Notes: a model not told the origin generated them from the letters alone. 64,000 nucleotides of DNA from Scandinavium ludwigii_A (GCA_050516505.1 CP191518.1:1302001-1366000), one strand, 5' to 3'. Shown: positions 43,569 to 52,889, counted from the first letter of the stretch. Numbers and translations: made by a program.

Positions 43569-43604
43569 AAACCGCTGCGTCACGGTGAGCCGTGGCGCAG
43601 GTTT
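43569..43604 (+). repeat. Hairpin in the rhmD-rhmT gap
   Basis: CACGG, TGAG loop and CCGTG form the inner stem; TGCG/CGCA and AAACC/GGTTT extend it with small bulges. It has no T tail and lies just before the rhmT ribosome site, so it may set relative expression or protect rhmD mRNA. Confidence 0.55.
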
Positions 43605-43619
43605 CCTGAGGGTAATGCG

Positions 43620-44909
43620 ATGAATACCACTCTACTTGAGCGCGTGGTGAAGAAAAACCGCGTGCGTTTGATCCCATTCATGCTGGCGCTCTACGTGCTG
43701 GCGTTCCTCGATCGCTCGAACATCGGCTTTGCGAAAGAGACTTATCAGATTGATACCGGTCTCAGCAACGAGGCGTATGCGCTCGGGGCCGGGATCTTCT
43801 TCGTGGTGTATGCCTTTCTTGGCGTACCAGCGAACCTGCTGATGCGCAAATTCGGTGCCCGTTACTGGATTGGCGGTACCACCTTATTATGGGGCTTCCT
43901 CTCCGCCGCGATGGCATGGGCGGATACCGAAACCAAATTCCTGCTGGTGCGCACGCTGCTGGGTGCGGCGGAAGCGGGCTTCTTCCCGGGGATGATTTAC
44001 CTCACCTCCCAATGGTTCCCGCAGCGCAACCGCGCCAGCATCATGGGGCTGTTTTACATGGGGGCGCCGCTGGCGCTGACGCTCGGTTCGCCGCTGTCCG
44101 GTGCGCTGCTGGAGATGCACGGTTTTCTAGGTCATCCCGGCTGGTTCTGGATGTTTTTAATCGAAGGCGTGCTGGCGGTGGCTGCGGGTATTTTTACTTT
44201 CTTCTGGCTGGACGACACGCCGCAGAAAGCACGTTTCCTCAGCGCTGACGAAAAACAGGCCCTTCTCCAGCAGTTAGCCAGCGAGGAAGAACACAAGGTT
44301 GCTTCGCGGCTGGGTGATGCGTTGCGTAACGGACGCGTGTGGCAACTGGCGATAATCTATCTCTGCATTCAGGTGGCGGTCTACGGCCTGATCTTTTTCC
44401 TGCCGACCCAGGTAGCGGCGCTGCTTGGTACCAAAGTGGGCTTTTACGCCTCGCTGGTGACGGCGATCCCGTGGGTCTTCGCCCTGTTCGGTACCTTGCT
44501 GATCCCACGCTATTCCGACAAAACCGGCGAACGACGCAATGTTGCAGGCGTAACCCTGCTGGCGGCAGCGATGGGTATTGGCGTATCAGGCCTGGTGCCG
44601 CCGGTATTTGCCATCATGGCACTGTGCGTGGCGGCAGTCGGCTTTATCGCCGTGCAGCCGGTGTTCTGGACCATGCCGACACAGCTGCTGTCGGGCACTG
44701 CACTGGCGGCAGGGATCGGTTTTGTGAACCTGTTCGGCGCGGTGGGTGGGTTTATCGCGCCTATCCTGCGCGTTCAGGCTGAGACGATGTTTGCCAATAA
44801 TTCTGCAGGCTTACTGACCCTGGCCGCCGTCGCCATAGTCGGCACGCTGCTGATTTTTTCACTGCACGTTTCTCGCCCGGTGACCCAGCCTGACGGGCTG
44901 CCTGATTAA
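43620..44909 (+). CDS. rhmT: L-rhamnonate transporter RhmT (MFS, anion:cation symporter family)
   Basis: The 429-residue major-facilitator protein has about 12 transmembrane helices. Landmarks of the ACS/phthalate-permease family are LYVLAFLDRSNIGFAK in helix 1 and LLGAAEAGFFPGMIYLTSQWFP in the helix 4-5 region. Import of L-rhamnonate is inferred from its place between rhmD and rhmA and from close similarity to E. coli YfaV. TGAGGG precedes the ATG. Confidence 0.92.
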   Translation: MNTTLLERVVKKNRVRLIPFMLALYVLAFLDRSNIGFAKETYQIDTGLSNEAYALGAGIFFVVYAFLGVPANLLMRKFGARYWIGGTTLLWGFLSAAMAWADTETKFLLVRTLLGAAEAGFFPGMIYLTSQWFPQRNRASIMGLFYMGAPLALTLGSPLSGALLEMHGFLGHPGWFWMFLIEGVLAVAAGIFTFFWLDDTPQKARFLSADEKQALLQQLASEEEHKVASRLGDALRNGRVWQLAIIYLCIQVAVYGLIFFLPTQVAALLGTKVGFYASLVTAIPWVFALFGTLLIPRYSDKTGERRNVAGVTLLAAAMGIGVSGLVPPVFAIMALCVAAVGFIAVQPVFWTMPTQLLSGTALAAGIGFVNLFGAVGGFIAPILRVQAETMFANNSAGLLTLAAVAIVGTLLIFSLHVSRPVTQPDGLPD

Positions 44910-44940
44910 CGTACTGCCCAATTGACTGCAAAGGATGACT

Positions 44941-45744
44941 ATGAACACTGTTTTAGCGAACCCGTTTAAAGCCGCACTTCAGCGCGGGGAAACCCAGATT
45001 GGCCTGTGGCTGAGCTCCACCTCGGCGTATATAGCGGAAATTGCCGCCACCTCAGGCTACGACTGGCTGCTGATTGACGGCGAGCACGCGCCCAACACCG
45101 TGCAGGATTTGTATCACCAGCTGCAGGCGATAGCCCCTTACGCCAGCCAGCCGGTTATCCGTCCGGTGGACGACAATCGCAGCCTGATCAAACAGGTGCT
45201 GGATATCGGCACCCGCACGCTGCTGATCCCGATGGTCGAAAGCGCAGCGCAGGCACGCGACATTGTCAGCGCTACTCGCTATCCGCCGTTGGGCGTGCGC
45301 GGCGTTGGGGCCAGCGTTGCCCGGGCTGCCCGTTGGGGACGCGTCGAAAACTATATGGCGCAGGCCAACGAGGAATTGTGCGTACTGATTCAGGTGGAAA
45401 CCAAAGTAGCACTGGATAACCTCGGTGCGATTCTGGAAGTGGACGGCATTGACGGGGTGTTTATCGGGCCTGCCGATCTCTCGGCGTCATTAGGCTATCC
45501 GGATAACGCCGGGCATCCTGAGGTACAGCGCATTATTGAGGAGAGTATCCGCCGGATCCGCAAGGGGGGGAAAGCTGCGGGCATTCTCGCCGTTGACCCT
45601 GAGATGGCGAAAAATTGCCTGCAATGGGGGGCAAACTTTGTTGCCGTCGGCGTGGATACGATGTTGTATACCGCGGCGCTTGACCAGCGGCTGGCGCAGT
45701 TCAAAACCACGCCCGCCGCTCAGGTGAAGAAAAATACTTACTGA
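44941..45744 (+). CDS. rhmA: 2-keto-3-deoxy-L-rhamnonate aldolase RhmA
   Basis: RhmA cleaves 2-keto-3-deoxy-L-rhamnonate to pyruvate and L-lactaldehyde. It is an HpcH/HpaI-type class II aldolase of 267 residues with the catalytic LIDGEHAPN (H49), GVRGVGASVARAARWG, QVETKVALDN and GPADLSASLG metal-site segments. AAGGA supports ATG 44941 over an in-frame ATG two codons upstream. Its stop codon abuts the convergent glpC stop with no spacer. Confidence 0.94.
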   Translation: MNTVLANPFKAALQRGETQIGLWLSSTSAYIAEIAATSGYDWLLIDGEHAPNTVQDLYHQLQAIAPYASQPVIRPVDDNRSLIKQVLDIGTRTLLIPMVESAAQARDIVSATRYPPLGVRGVGASVARAARWGRVENYMAQANEELCVLIQVETKVALDNLGAILEVDGIDGVFIGPADLSASLGYPDNAGHPEVQRIIEESIRRIRKGGKAAGILAVDPEMAKNCLQWGANFVAVGVDTMLYTAALDQRLAQFKTTPAAQVKKNTY

Positions 45745-46944
45745 CTAATGCTCAATGCTGAGCGCCTGCGCCAGCAATGAAATCGGATGTTCACAACGTT
45801 TGCTTGTGGACATCTCGATTTGCCATTTACAGGTCTCGCAGTCGGTGATCACTACATCCGCACCGCTGTCTTCAATCTGGCGGAACAGCGGGGCGCCAAT
45901 GGCCTGCGAAGCGTTGTAGTTTTCGGATTTAAAGCCGTAGGTTCCGGCGATGCCGCAGCACTGTGAATCCAGCACCACAACCTCCAGCTCCGGAATGCGC
46001 CGCAGCAGTTCAAGGGTATAAATTGCCCAGCCCATTTTTTCCATATGACACGGCGTGTGATACACCACTTTCAGCGGCAATCGTCTGAGCGGTAACGTTT
46101 TTCCGGCATCCAGCTGTTTCCATACCCAACGGGTGGCGAGCTCGATGTTATCGCGCACGTCATGATTATCGACATCCAGCAGGTGCGGATATTCATCGCG
46201 CAGGGTAAAGGTGCAGGTGGACGATGTGGCAATCGCCGGAAGGTGATTCTCCACCACTGCTTTACGCAGCGAAGCGACGTTGACCTGCGCCTGTTTGCGG
46301 GCCTTGTCGATAAAACCGTTGGCAATCAGCGGCACGCCGCAGCACTTCTCTTTGTCGAGAAGCTGTATGCCGACGCCCATCGCGTTCAATACGCGGATCA
46401 GATCTTTGCCGAGCTGCGGATGGTTGTAATTGACATAGCAGCCGTGGAAAAAGGCCACCTGCTGGTCATATTGCGCCTGCTGTTTTGCTACCTGGCGATA
46501 CCAGCGACGGAAGGTGCCGGTGCCGTATTTTGGCAGCGCGCGGCGATGATCGATTTTCAGGGCCGCGTCCAGCAGCCGGCGCACCGGCTTCAACCCGGTA
46601 GTGGCGTTGACGATGGGCGCAAATGGCGTGGAAAGGGTGCCCATCAAATCGGTATGGCTGAGGATCGCATCCCGCAGCGTCGGTTTTTGCTGGCTGAACT
46701 GTGCCCGCGCGCGCTGGATAATGTCGCCAATCCGCACGTCTGACGGACAGGCCACTTCACAGCGTTTGCAGTTGATGCAGTATTTCAGCGCCTCGTCATA
46801 CAGCGCGCCGTCTTTCAGCCGCAGACGCTCGCCGTCCGGCCCGGCCTGTTTCGGGCCAGGATAACGCGGGTTGACGCGGCTCACCGGGCACGCTGTAGTG
46901 CAGACGGTGCATTTGATGCAGCTTTCAAAACGGGTATCGCTCAT
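45745..46944 (-). CDS. glpC: Anaerobic glycerol-3-phosphate dehydrogenase subunit C
   Basis: GlpC is the iron-sulfur, membrane-associating subunit that passes electrons from GlpAB to menaquinone. The 399-residue protein has two ferredoxin motifs near the N-terminus (CIKCTVCTTACP and CINCKRCEVACP). Two cysteine-rich CCG domains follow (FHGCYVNYN...KCCGVPL and YHTPCHMEKMG...QCCGIAG). Its start overlaps the glpB stop by 4 bp. Confidence 0.95.
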   Translation of the reverse strand: MSDTRFESCIKCTVCTTACPVSRVNPRYPGPKQAGPDGERLRLKDGALYDEALKYCINCKRCEVACPSDVRIGDIIQRARAQFSQQKPTLRDAILSHTDLMGTLSTPFAPIVNATTGLKPVRRLLDAALKIDHRRALPKYGTGTFRRWYRQVAKQQAQYDQQVAFFHGCYVNYNHPQLGKDLIRVLNAMGVGIQLLDKEKCCGVPLIANGFIDKARKQAQVNVASLRKAVVENHLPAIATSSTCTFTLRDEYPHLLDVDNHDVRDNIELATRWVWKQLDAGKTLPLRRLPLKVVYHTPCHMEKMGWAIYTLELLRRIPELEVVVLDSQCCGIAGTYGFKSENYNASQAIGAPLFRQIEDSGADVVITDCETCKWQIEMSTSKRCEHPISLLAQALSIEH

Positions 46945-48188
46945 GAGCGGCCTCCGGCAAGTTCGGTAATCTGACGTGCGGCGTGCAGGGCAGTGATGGC
47001 GCTTACCCCGCCCGCGCAGCCTTGTGAAATGCCATCAAAGCCACCGAGCACGCCGCCTATGGCAAACAGATTGTTGAAGCGTTCTTCGTTGCGCTGCGGG
47101 CGCAAAGTGGCATCGACCTGCACACCAAAGCGCTGCCACGGCTGCGGTTCAAAGAAATCGCCGTGGGTCCAGCTTTCACGCGGCGCGGATTGCAGCACAT
47201 CCAGCCCGAGCACCGGTTCGATAACACCGTCACGGTGGGCAATCAGGCCATTGCTGAAAAAGCTGCCGCTGGCGAGTACGGCAAAGCGTGTCCGGAACGG
47301 TACCTCGCCGTGGTTGCGGGTGGTGATGGCAGAAATCGTCTGCTCGTTATGGATCACATCGGTAACGACGTCGCCCGCCAGCCACATACCGCCGTTTTTG
47401 ATGAACTGGCGCTGCAATGCCGTATGCAGCCGGATACCCGGCACTGATGGCGGCAGCGTTGGCAGCAGTGAAAGCGGGCAGGGAAGCGTTTCATTCAGCC
47501 AGCGCCAGAGGCCGTCATGATTCAAACCAAAACAGGCGGGCAGGAAAAGTCTGTCGCTCACCTGCGCGTAGGGCAGCAAGGTGTCGTGCAGGCTGTGCCA
47601 CTGCGCGTTGTCGTCCAGCAGGCGCGCCAGATTCACCGAACGAAATTCAGAGGCGTTATCGCGCAGTACGTCGAGCTGCGGGAGCTCGATTTCCCCCACG
47701 CGGGCCGGGACGCCGATTTTCTCCAGCGAGGCCGCCACCAGATGCGGCTGGAAATCGAGGAAGCCGTTGATGCCGACTACCGTGACACGTTCCCCTTTAG
47801 CCGGGGCCTGCGCGATATCGGGCGGGGTGAGCCATGCCTGTCGCAGAGTGCCAATGGGCGTGACACGCTGGTGCGGTTGGTCGACGCCGCCCTGCATGGC
47901 AATACCGCAGTCGCGCAGCAGTGTTTCGGTTTGCTGCGCGTAGTCGAGCACCTGCGTGGTGCCAATCAGGCTGTAAGGATGACCCGGTTCGCTCAGACTC
48001 AGCGCATCCAGCGCTTCTCGCGGCGTGCGGGTGGCACAATGGGCCAGTAAATCCATCGAACCCGACGAGAAATGCAGCCCGCTCTGGCCGCGGCTGATGA
48101 TGGCGCAGCGCAGCCCTTGTCGGGTGAGCGACAAACCGCACAGCAAACCCGCCAGACCGCCGCCGATAATGACGGTATCAACGTTCAT
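46941..48188 (-). CDS. glpB: Anaerobic glycerol-3-phosphate dehydrogenase subunit B
   Basis: GlpB is a flavoprotein subunit with an N-terminal dinucleotide fold (VIIGGGLAGLLCGLSL) and 415 residues, close to E. coli GlpB (419). I used ATG 48188, inside the glpA 3' end (11-bp overlap), because it gives the family N-terminus. The long in-frame extension upstream is only glpA coding sequence. Identity to E. coli is lower here than for GlpA or GlpC. Confidence 0.93.
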   Translation of the reverse strand: MNVDTVIIGGGLAGLLCGLSLTRQGLRCAIISRGQSGLHFSSGSMDLLAHCATRTPREALDALSLSEPGHPYSLIGTTQVLDYAQQTETLLRDCGIAMQGGVDQPHQRVTPIGTLRQAWLTPPDIAQAPAKGERVTVVGINGFLDFQPHLVAASLEKIGVPARVGEIELPQLDVLRDNASEFRSVNLARLLDDNAQWHSLHDTLLPYAQVSDRLFLPACFGLNHDGLWRWLNETLPCPLSLLPTLPPSVPGIRLHTALQRQFIKNGGMWLAGDVVTDVIHNEQTISAITTRNHGEVPFRTRFAVLASGSFFSNGLIAHRDGVIEPVLGLDVLQSAPRESWTHGDFFEPQPWQRFGVQVDATLRPQRNEERFNNLFAIGGVLGGFDGISQGCAGGVSAITALHAARQITELAGGRS

Positions 48189-49806
48189 CGTGATGCTCCT
48201 TGTCCAGACCGCACAGCCCTTGCCAGACCCAACGGGTAAATTCACTTTCGCGCAATGCATCGTCCCAGGCGATGGGCTGCACGCCGCGCCAGCGTTCGTT
48301 TAAAAATTCAGAAAGTTGAGTCAATGACTGCGCAGGCGTGTTGACCTGATATCGGTGCAATAGCCCGGCGGCGCGACAGGCGCACAGTTCACCCTGACAG
48401 GTGCCCATACCCACGCGAGTGCGGCGGCGTAAATCGAGTAAATTCTTCACCCCGAGATTTTCCACCGCGTACTGCACTTCCCCGGCGGTGACCGATTCAC
48501 ACTCACACACCAGACTGCGCTTCAGGCGGGAATCGCCAATGCCAGCGGGGGTGCGGTCGCCATGGCGATACACCGCTGAACCCCGCAGCGGGGCGGGCAG
48601 TGAGACAATGTTATGCAGCGTTTTCTTGGTCGGCTCCTGAGAGCCGGGTAGCGGTGTTTCGGCGGTGGTGCAGGGGGCGTTGTGATTCAGTTTGCGACAC
48701 ACCGCATCGGTGGCCATTTCCGCCATCAACCGGTAGGTCATCAGTTTGCCGCCGGTAATGGTGATAAACCCTTCCAGCCCGTCGCGTAAGGCGTGATCAA
48801 GCAGCACAATGCCGCGACTGACGTTTCGCCCGCTTGGATCATCGTCGCTGGCGACCAGCGGACGCACGCCGCAGTAGGCGCGCAGAATGCGAGTGGTGGC
48901 GATGGACGGGGCCAGCTTTTCTCCCTCTCGCAGCAGAATATCCACTTCCGCCGCCGTGACCCGGTTGTCGTCGATATCGCGATAATCAATGTGCGTTGAG
49001 GTGGTGCCAATCAGGGAAATGGTGTCGCCGGGCACCAGAATATCGGCGTCGGCAGGTTTGCGGCAGCGGTTAATGACGTGCTGGTTGATGCGGTTTTCAA
49101 AGATGAGCAGCGAGCCTTTGGCCGGAAACATGCGCACGCGTAAATCGGCATATTCGGCGATGCGCTGCCCCCAGATACCGCCCGCGTTGACCACCACCTG
49201 CGCATGTAAGTTTTCACTGGCGTGACGCGTGCGGTCCCACACCGTGACGCCGCAGATGCGGTCGCCCTGGCGAATCAGGCCGGTGACGTCACAGCCAGTC
49301 CGGATGGTTGCCCCATGTTCGCGCGCGTCGAGCATATTGGCCGCGGTGAGGCGGAATGGATCGACGGTGCCATCGGGAACGTTCACTGCGCCAACAAGGT
49401 TCGGATTCACTGCGGGTTCCAGCGCGATAGCCTGAGCGGGCGTTAGCGGACGGGCGGGAATATTGGCCGCGAGGCAGGCTGTAATAAACTGATGCTGATA
49501 ATCGAGGGAGTCTTCCGGCAGGGTGATGAACAGGCCTTCTGTGGCGTCGATACAGTGGCGTGCAATGCGTTTCAGAATCGCGTTTTCTGCGATGCATTCG
49601 CGCGCGGATTCCGCGTCCGTTACCGCGTATCGCGCGCCGCTGTGCAGCAGGCCATGATTGCGACCGGTAGCGCCGGTGGCGATATCATCCCGTTCGACCA
49701 GGATAACGGTGAGCCCGCGCAGGCTACAGTCCCGGGCGATCCCGGCCCCGGTGGCCCCACCGCCGATGATAATAACGTCGGCGTCGCTGGAGGTAGAGAA
49801 ACTCAT
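48178..49806 (-). CDS. glpA: Anaerobic glycerol-3-phosphate dehydrogenase subunit A
   Basis: GlpA is the catalytic FAD subunit that oxidises sn-glycerol 3-phosphate to dihydroxyacetone phosphate under anaerobic conditions. The 542-residue protein has the FAD motif VIIIGGGATGAGIARDC at 10-26, a DAO domain, and a C-terminal BFD-like domain with cysteines (CECESVTAGE, GTCQGELCACR). It heads the minus-strand glpABC operon and shares its control region with divergent glpT. Confidence 0.96.
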   Translation of the reverse strand: MSFSTSSDADVIIIGGGATGAGIARDCSLRGLTVILVERDDIATGATGRNHGLLHSGARYAVTDAESARECIAENAILKRIARHCIDATEGLFITLPEDSLDYQHQFITACLAANIPARPLTPAQAIALEPAVNPNLVGAVNVPDGTVDPFRLTAANMLDAREHGATIRTGCDVTGLIRQGDRICGVTVWDRTRHASENLHAQVVVNAGGIWGQRIAEYADLRVRMFPAKGSLLIFENRINQHVINRCRKPADADILVPGDTISLIGTTSTHIDYRDIDDNRVTAAEVDILLREGEKLAPSIATTRILRAYCGVRPLVASDDDPSGRNVSRGIVLLDHALRDGLEGFITITGGKLMTYRLMAEMATDAVCRKLNHNAPCTTAETPLPGSQEPTKKTLHNIVSLPAPLRGSAVYRHGDRTPAGIGDSRLKRSLVCECESVTAGEVQYAVENLGVKNLLDLRRRTRVGMGTCQGELCACRAAGLLHRYQVNTPAQSLTQLSEFLNERWRGVQPIAWDDALRESEFTRWVWQGLCGLDKEHHDER

Positions 49807-49862
49807 GCTGATCCCTCAATGTTCGTTTTCTTCCATTTAGCCACATAAAAAATGTGGTTTGT

Positions 49863-49887
49863 TTGATATCGAGCATATTCGAGCATA
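49863..49887. promoter_or_regulatory. Candidate GlpR operator between glpA and glpT
   Basis: Tandem half-sites GATATCGAGCAT and ATTCGAGCAT resemble the GlpR recognition pattern (ATGTTCG and its complement) with C/T changes. The divergent glpA/glpT region in E. coli holds several GlpR sites. Confidence 0.4.
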
Positions 49888-49950
49888 AAGCGAAAATGAA
49901 ACGTGATTTCGTGCTCATATTGGAATGTTTGTCATAAATATGTAACATTT

Positions 49951-49966
49951 TGTGCGACATTTCACA
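49951..49966. promoter_or_regulatory. CRP site between glpA and glpT
   Basis: TGTGC, a 6-bp spacer and TCACA match the CRP consensus TGTGA-N6-TCACA at 9 of 10 positions. It lies 102 bp before the glpT start. cAMP-CRP control of this divergent region is established in E. coli. Confidence 0.7.
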
Positions 49967-50067
49967 GTACGTAGACAACACTTTTCCTACCATCCAGCCG
50001 CAATGACGAACGGCATGCTGTGCACGCCGGAGACGTCCTTCCGATAACGATGGCCACGGAGGCTACA

Positions 50068-51423
50068 ATGCTCAGTATTTTCAAACCTGCCGCGCATACC
50101 GCGCGATTGCCTGATGCGCAGATAGATGCCCACTATCGCCGCCTGCGCTGGCAAATTTTCCTCGGAATTTTCTTCGGTTATGCCGCTTACTATCTGGTGC
50201 GTAAAAACTTCGCATTAGCGATGCCTTATCTTATCGAACAGGGTTTTTCTCGCGGGGATTTAGGCTTTGCGCTGTCAGGGATTTCAATCGCTTACGGCTT
50301 TTCAAAATTCATTATGGGTTCGATCTCAGACCGCTCGAATCCGCGCGTTTTCCTGCCGGCGGGGCTGATCCTTGCCGCCGCAGTCATGCTGTTCATGGGC
50401 TTCGTGCCGTGGGCGACATCGAGCATTATGGTGATGTTCGTGCTGCTGTTCGTGTGCGGTTGGTTCCAGGGCATGGGTTGGCCACCGTGCGGGCGCACGA
50501 TGGTGCACTGGTGGTCGCAGAAAGAGCGCGGCGGGATTGTCTCGGTGTGGAACTGCGCGCATAACGTTGGCGGAGGTCTGCCGCCGCTGCTGTTCCTGTT
50601 GGGGATGGCGTGGTTTAACGACTGGCATGCGGCGCTGTATATGCCCGCATTCGGCGCGATTGTGGTGGCGATTATTGCCTTCGCATTGATGCGCGATACG
50701 CCGCAGTCCTGCGGGTTGCCGCCTATCGAAGAGTATAAGAACGATTACCCGGATGACTACAGTGAGAAGAACGAAGAAGAGCTGACCGCGAAGCAGATTT
50801 TCATGCAGTACGTGCTGCCCAATAAGTTGTTGTGGTACATCGCGGTGGCGAACGTGTTTGTCTATTTGCTGCGTTACGGCATTCTCGACTGGTCTCCGAC
50901 CTACCTGAAAGAAGTGAAGCATTTCGCGCTGGATAAATCCTCGTGGGCATACTTCCTGTACGAGTATGCGGGGATCCCGGGCACGCTGCTGTGTGGCTGG
51001 ATGTCGGACAAAGTATTCCGCGGTAATCGCGGCGCAACCGGCGTGTTCTTTATGATTCTGGTGACCATTGCGACCGTTGTTTACTGGCTGAATCCGCCGG
51101 GTAATCCGGGCGTGGATATGGCCTGTATGATTGTTATCGGCTTCTTGATTTATGGCCCGGTGATGCTGATTGGACTGCATGCGCTGGAACTGGCACCGAA
51201 GAAAGCGGCAGGCACGGCGGCGGGCTTTACCGGGCTGTTTGGCTATCTCGGGGGCTCCGTGGCGGCGAGTGCGATTGTCGGATATACCGTTGATTTCTTC
51301 GGCTGGGACGGTGGCTTTATGGTGATGATTGGCGGTAGCGTACTGGCGGTGATTTTACTGCTGGTGGTGATGGTCGGTGAACGGAAACATCATCGGGAGA
51401 TGCAGGCGAAGCGGGGGAGTTGA
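50068..51423 (+). CDS. glpT: Glycerol-3-phosphate:phosphate antiporter GlpT
   Basis: GlpT imports sn-glycerol 3-phosphate in exchange for phosphate and is also the fosfomycin uptake route. The 451-residue MFS protein has 12 transmembrane helices. The substrate arginine lies in YYLVRKNFALAMPYL (R45) and the second in NVFVYLLRYGILDWSP. Start ATG 50068 follows GGAGG and gives MLSIFKPA as in E. coli; the frame extends 16 codons upstream without support. glpQ, its usual operon partner, is missing downstream. Confidence 0.95.
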   Translation: MLSIFKPAAHTARLPDAQIDAHYRRLRWQIFLGIFFGYAAYYLVRKNFALAMPYLIEQGFSRGDLGFALSGISIAYGFSKFIMGSISDRSNPRVFLPAGLILAAAVMLFMGFVPWATSSIMVMFVLLFVCGWFQGMGWPPCGRTMVHWWSQKERGGIVSVWNCAHNVGGGLPPLLFLLGMAWFNDWHAALYMPAFGAIVVAIIAFALMRDTPQSCGLPPIEEYKNDYPDDYSEKNEEELTAKQIFMQYVLPNKLLWYIAVANVFVYLLRYGILDWSPTYLKEVKHFALDKSSWAYFLYEYAGIPGTLLCGWMSDKVFRGNRGATGVFFMILVTIATVVYWLNPPGNPGVDMACMIVIGFLIYGPVMLIGLHALELAPKKAAGTAAGFTGLFGYLGGSVAASAIVGYTVDFFGWDGGFMVMIGGSVLAVILLLVVMVGERKHHREMQAKRGS

Positions 51424-51430
51424 GTGTTGC

Positions 51431-51462
51431 GCCCGGTGGCGGCTACGCCATACCGGGCCTAC
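51431..51462. repeat. REP element after glpT
   Basis: GCCCGGT/ACCGGGC (51431-51437 and 51452-51458) enclose GGCG/CGCC with a GCTA loop, ending in the REP-typical GGGCCTAC. It lies between convergent glpT and yfaE, exactly where glpQ would be expected. Confidence 0.8.
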
Positions 51463-51479
51463 TTCTACCGTCGGGCAAT

Positions 51480-51734
51480 TTACATCTCGATTTCGATATC
51501 GCCTTTGGCTTTACAGCAGCACGGCAAAATTTCCCCGTGCTGAATAAACGCCAGCGGCTCGGTCAGCCAGTCGACCTGGCCGGAAACCAGACGACAGCGG
51601 CAGGAGCCGCAATAACCTTCCCGACATTGAAACTCGACCGCCACGTTGTGCGACTCTAGCGCCACCAATAACGAAGGGTGTTCTTCCTGGCACAACAGCT
51701 GTGTGCCAGTCAGACGAAGGGTCACGCGGCTCAT
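51480..51734 (-). CDS. yfaE: [2Fe-2S] ferredoxin YfaE, cofactor maintenance for NrdB
   Basis: YfaE supplies electrons to regenerate the diferric-tyrosyl radical of NrdB. The 84-residue protein has the plant-type ferredoxin ligands C37, C42 and C45 (CREGYCGSCRC) and a fourth among C72-C74 (LPCCCKAKGD). Its ATG shares one base with the nrdB stop, consistent with one nrdA-nrdB-yfaE transcript. Confidence 0.94.
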   Translation of the reverse strand: MSRVTLRLTGTQLLCQEEHPSLLVALESHNVAVEFQCREGYCGSCRCRLVSGQVDWLTEPLAFIQHGEILPCCCKAKGDIEIEM

Positions 51735-52864
51735 CAGAGCTCGAAGTTGCTCAGGTCGTCGGCATCCACATTGGAGTCAATTTGACCGACCAGATAAGAG
51801 CTGACTTCGACTTCCTGCGGCGCAACCTGGACGTTATCAGACACCAGCCAGGTGTTGATCCACGGGATCGGGTTGGAACGGGTCTGGAACGGCAGATCAA
51901 GCCCAACCGCCTGCATGCGGATGTTGGTGATGTACTCGATGTACTGCCACAGGATGTCTTTGTTCAGGCCAATCATCGAGCCGTCACGGAACAGGTAACC
52001 TGCCCACTCTTTTTCCTGCTGTGCAGCCAGTACGAACAGGTCATAACACTCCTGCTTGCACTCTTCGGCAATCAGCGCCATTTCCGGGTCGTCCTGGCCT
52101 GAACGCAGCAGGTTCAGCATATGCTGGGTGCCGGTCAGGTGCAGGGCTTCATCACGCGCAATCAGGCGGATGATTTTGGCGTTACCTTCCATCAGCTTAC
52201 GTTCTGCGAACGCGAACGAGCAGGCAAAGCTGACGTAGAAACGAATCGCTTCCAGCGCATTGACGCTCATCAGGCACAGATACAGTTTCTTCTTCAGCTC
52301 GTACAGGCTCACGGTCACGGTTTTGCCGTTCACGTTATGCGTGCCTTCACCCAGCAGATGCCAGTAGCTGGTCAGCTCAATCAGGGAATCGTAGTAGTGG
52401 GAAATGCCTTCGGCGCGTTTCTGAATCTGCTCGTTGGTGACGATATCATCGAACACGGTCGCCGGATCGTTGACGATGTTACGGATGATATGGGTGTACG
52501 AACGCGAGTGGATGGTTTCAGAGAATGCCCACGTTTCGACCCACGTTTCCAGTTCAGGAATGGAGATCAGCGGCAGCAGTGCTACGTTCGGGCTACGGCC
52601 CTGAATGGAATCCAGCAGCGTCTGGTATTTCAGGTTGCTGATGAAAATGTGTTTTTCATGGTCTGGCAGCGCCTGGTAGTCAATACGATCGCGGGATACG
52701 TCGACTTCTTCCGGACGCCAAAAGAAGGAGAGTTGCTTTTCGATCAGCTTTTCGAAGATGTCATATTTTTGCTGATCGTAGCGTGCCACGTTGACCGGCT
52801 GACCGAAGAACATCGGCTCCAGCAGCTGATTATTTTTCGTCTGTGAAAAGGTGGTATAAGCCAT
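51734..52864 (-). CDS. nrdB: Class Ia ribonucleotide reductase beta subunit
   Basis: NrdB houses the diferric centre and tyrosyl radical that drive NrdA catalysis. In the 376-residue protein the metal ligands and radical site are D85, E116, H119 and Y123, counted with Met (FSETIHSRSYTHIIR). Further helices carry AEECKQECYDLF and RDEALHLTGTQHML. The C-terminus ends NVDADDLSNFEL, the tail that docks to NrdA. It is separated from nrdA by a REP pair. Confidence 0.97.
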   Translation of the reverse strand: MAYTTFSQTKNNQLLEPMFFGQPVNVARYDQQKYDIFEKLIEKQLSFFWRPEEVDVSRDRIDYQALPDHEKHIFISNLKYQTLLDSIQGRSPNVALLPLISIPELETWVETWAFSETIHSRSYTHIIRNIVNDPATVFDDIVTNEQIQKRAEGISHYYDSLIELTSYWHLLGEGTHNVNGKTVTVSLYELKKKLYLCLMSVNALEAIRFYVSFACSFAFAERKLMEGNAKIIRLIARDEALHLTGTQHMLNLLRSGQDDPEMALIAEECKQECYDLFVLAAQQEKEWAGYLFRDGSMIGLNKDILWQYIEYITNIRMQAVGLDLPFQTRSNPIPWINTWLVSDNVQVAPQEVEVSSYLVGQIDSNVDADDLSNFEL

Positions 52865-52889
52865 GAATGAGTCCTGTTGAGATTTTATT

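Noticed and set aside
34193..45744. tct-yfaZ-rhm block as a genomic island
   Set aside because: No integrase, tRNA, direct repeats or clear base-composition shift were seen. yfaZ, yfaY and rhm are syntenic with E. coli, so only tct looks like a replacement.
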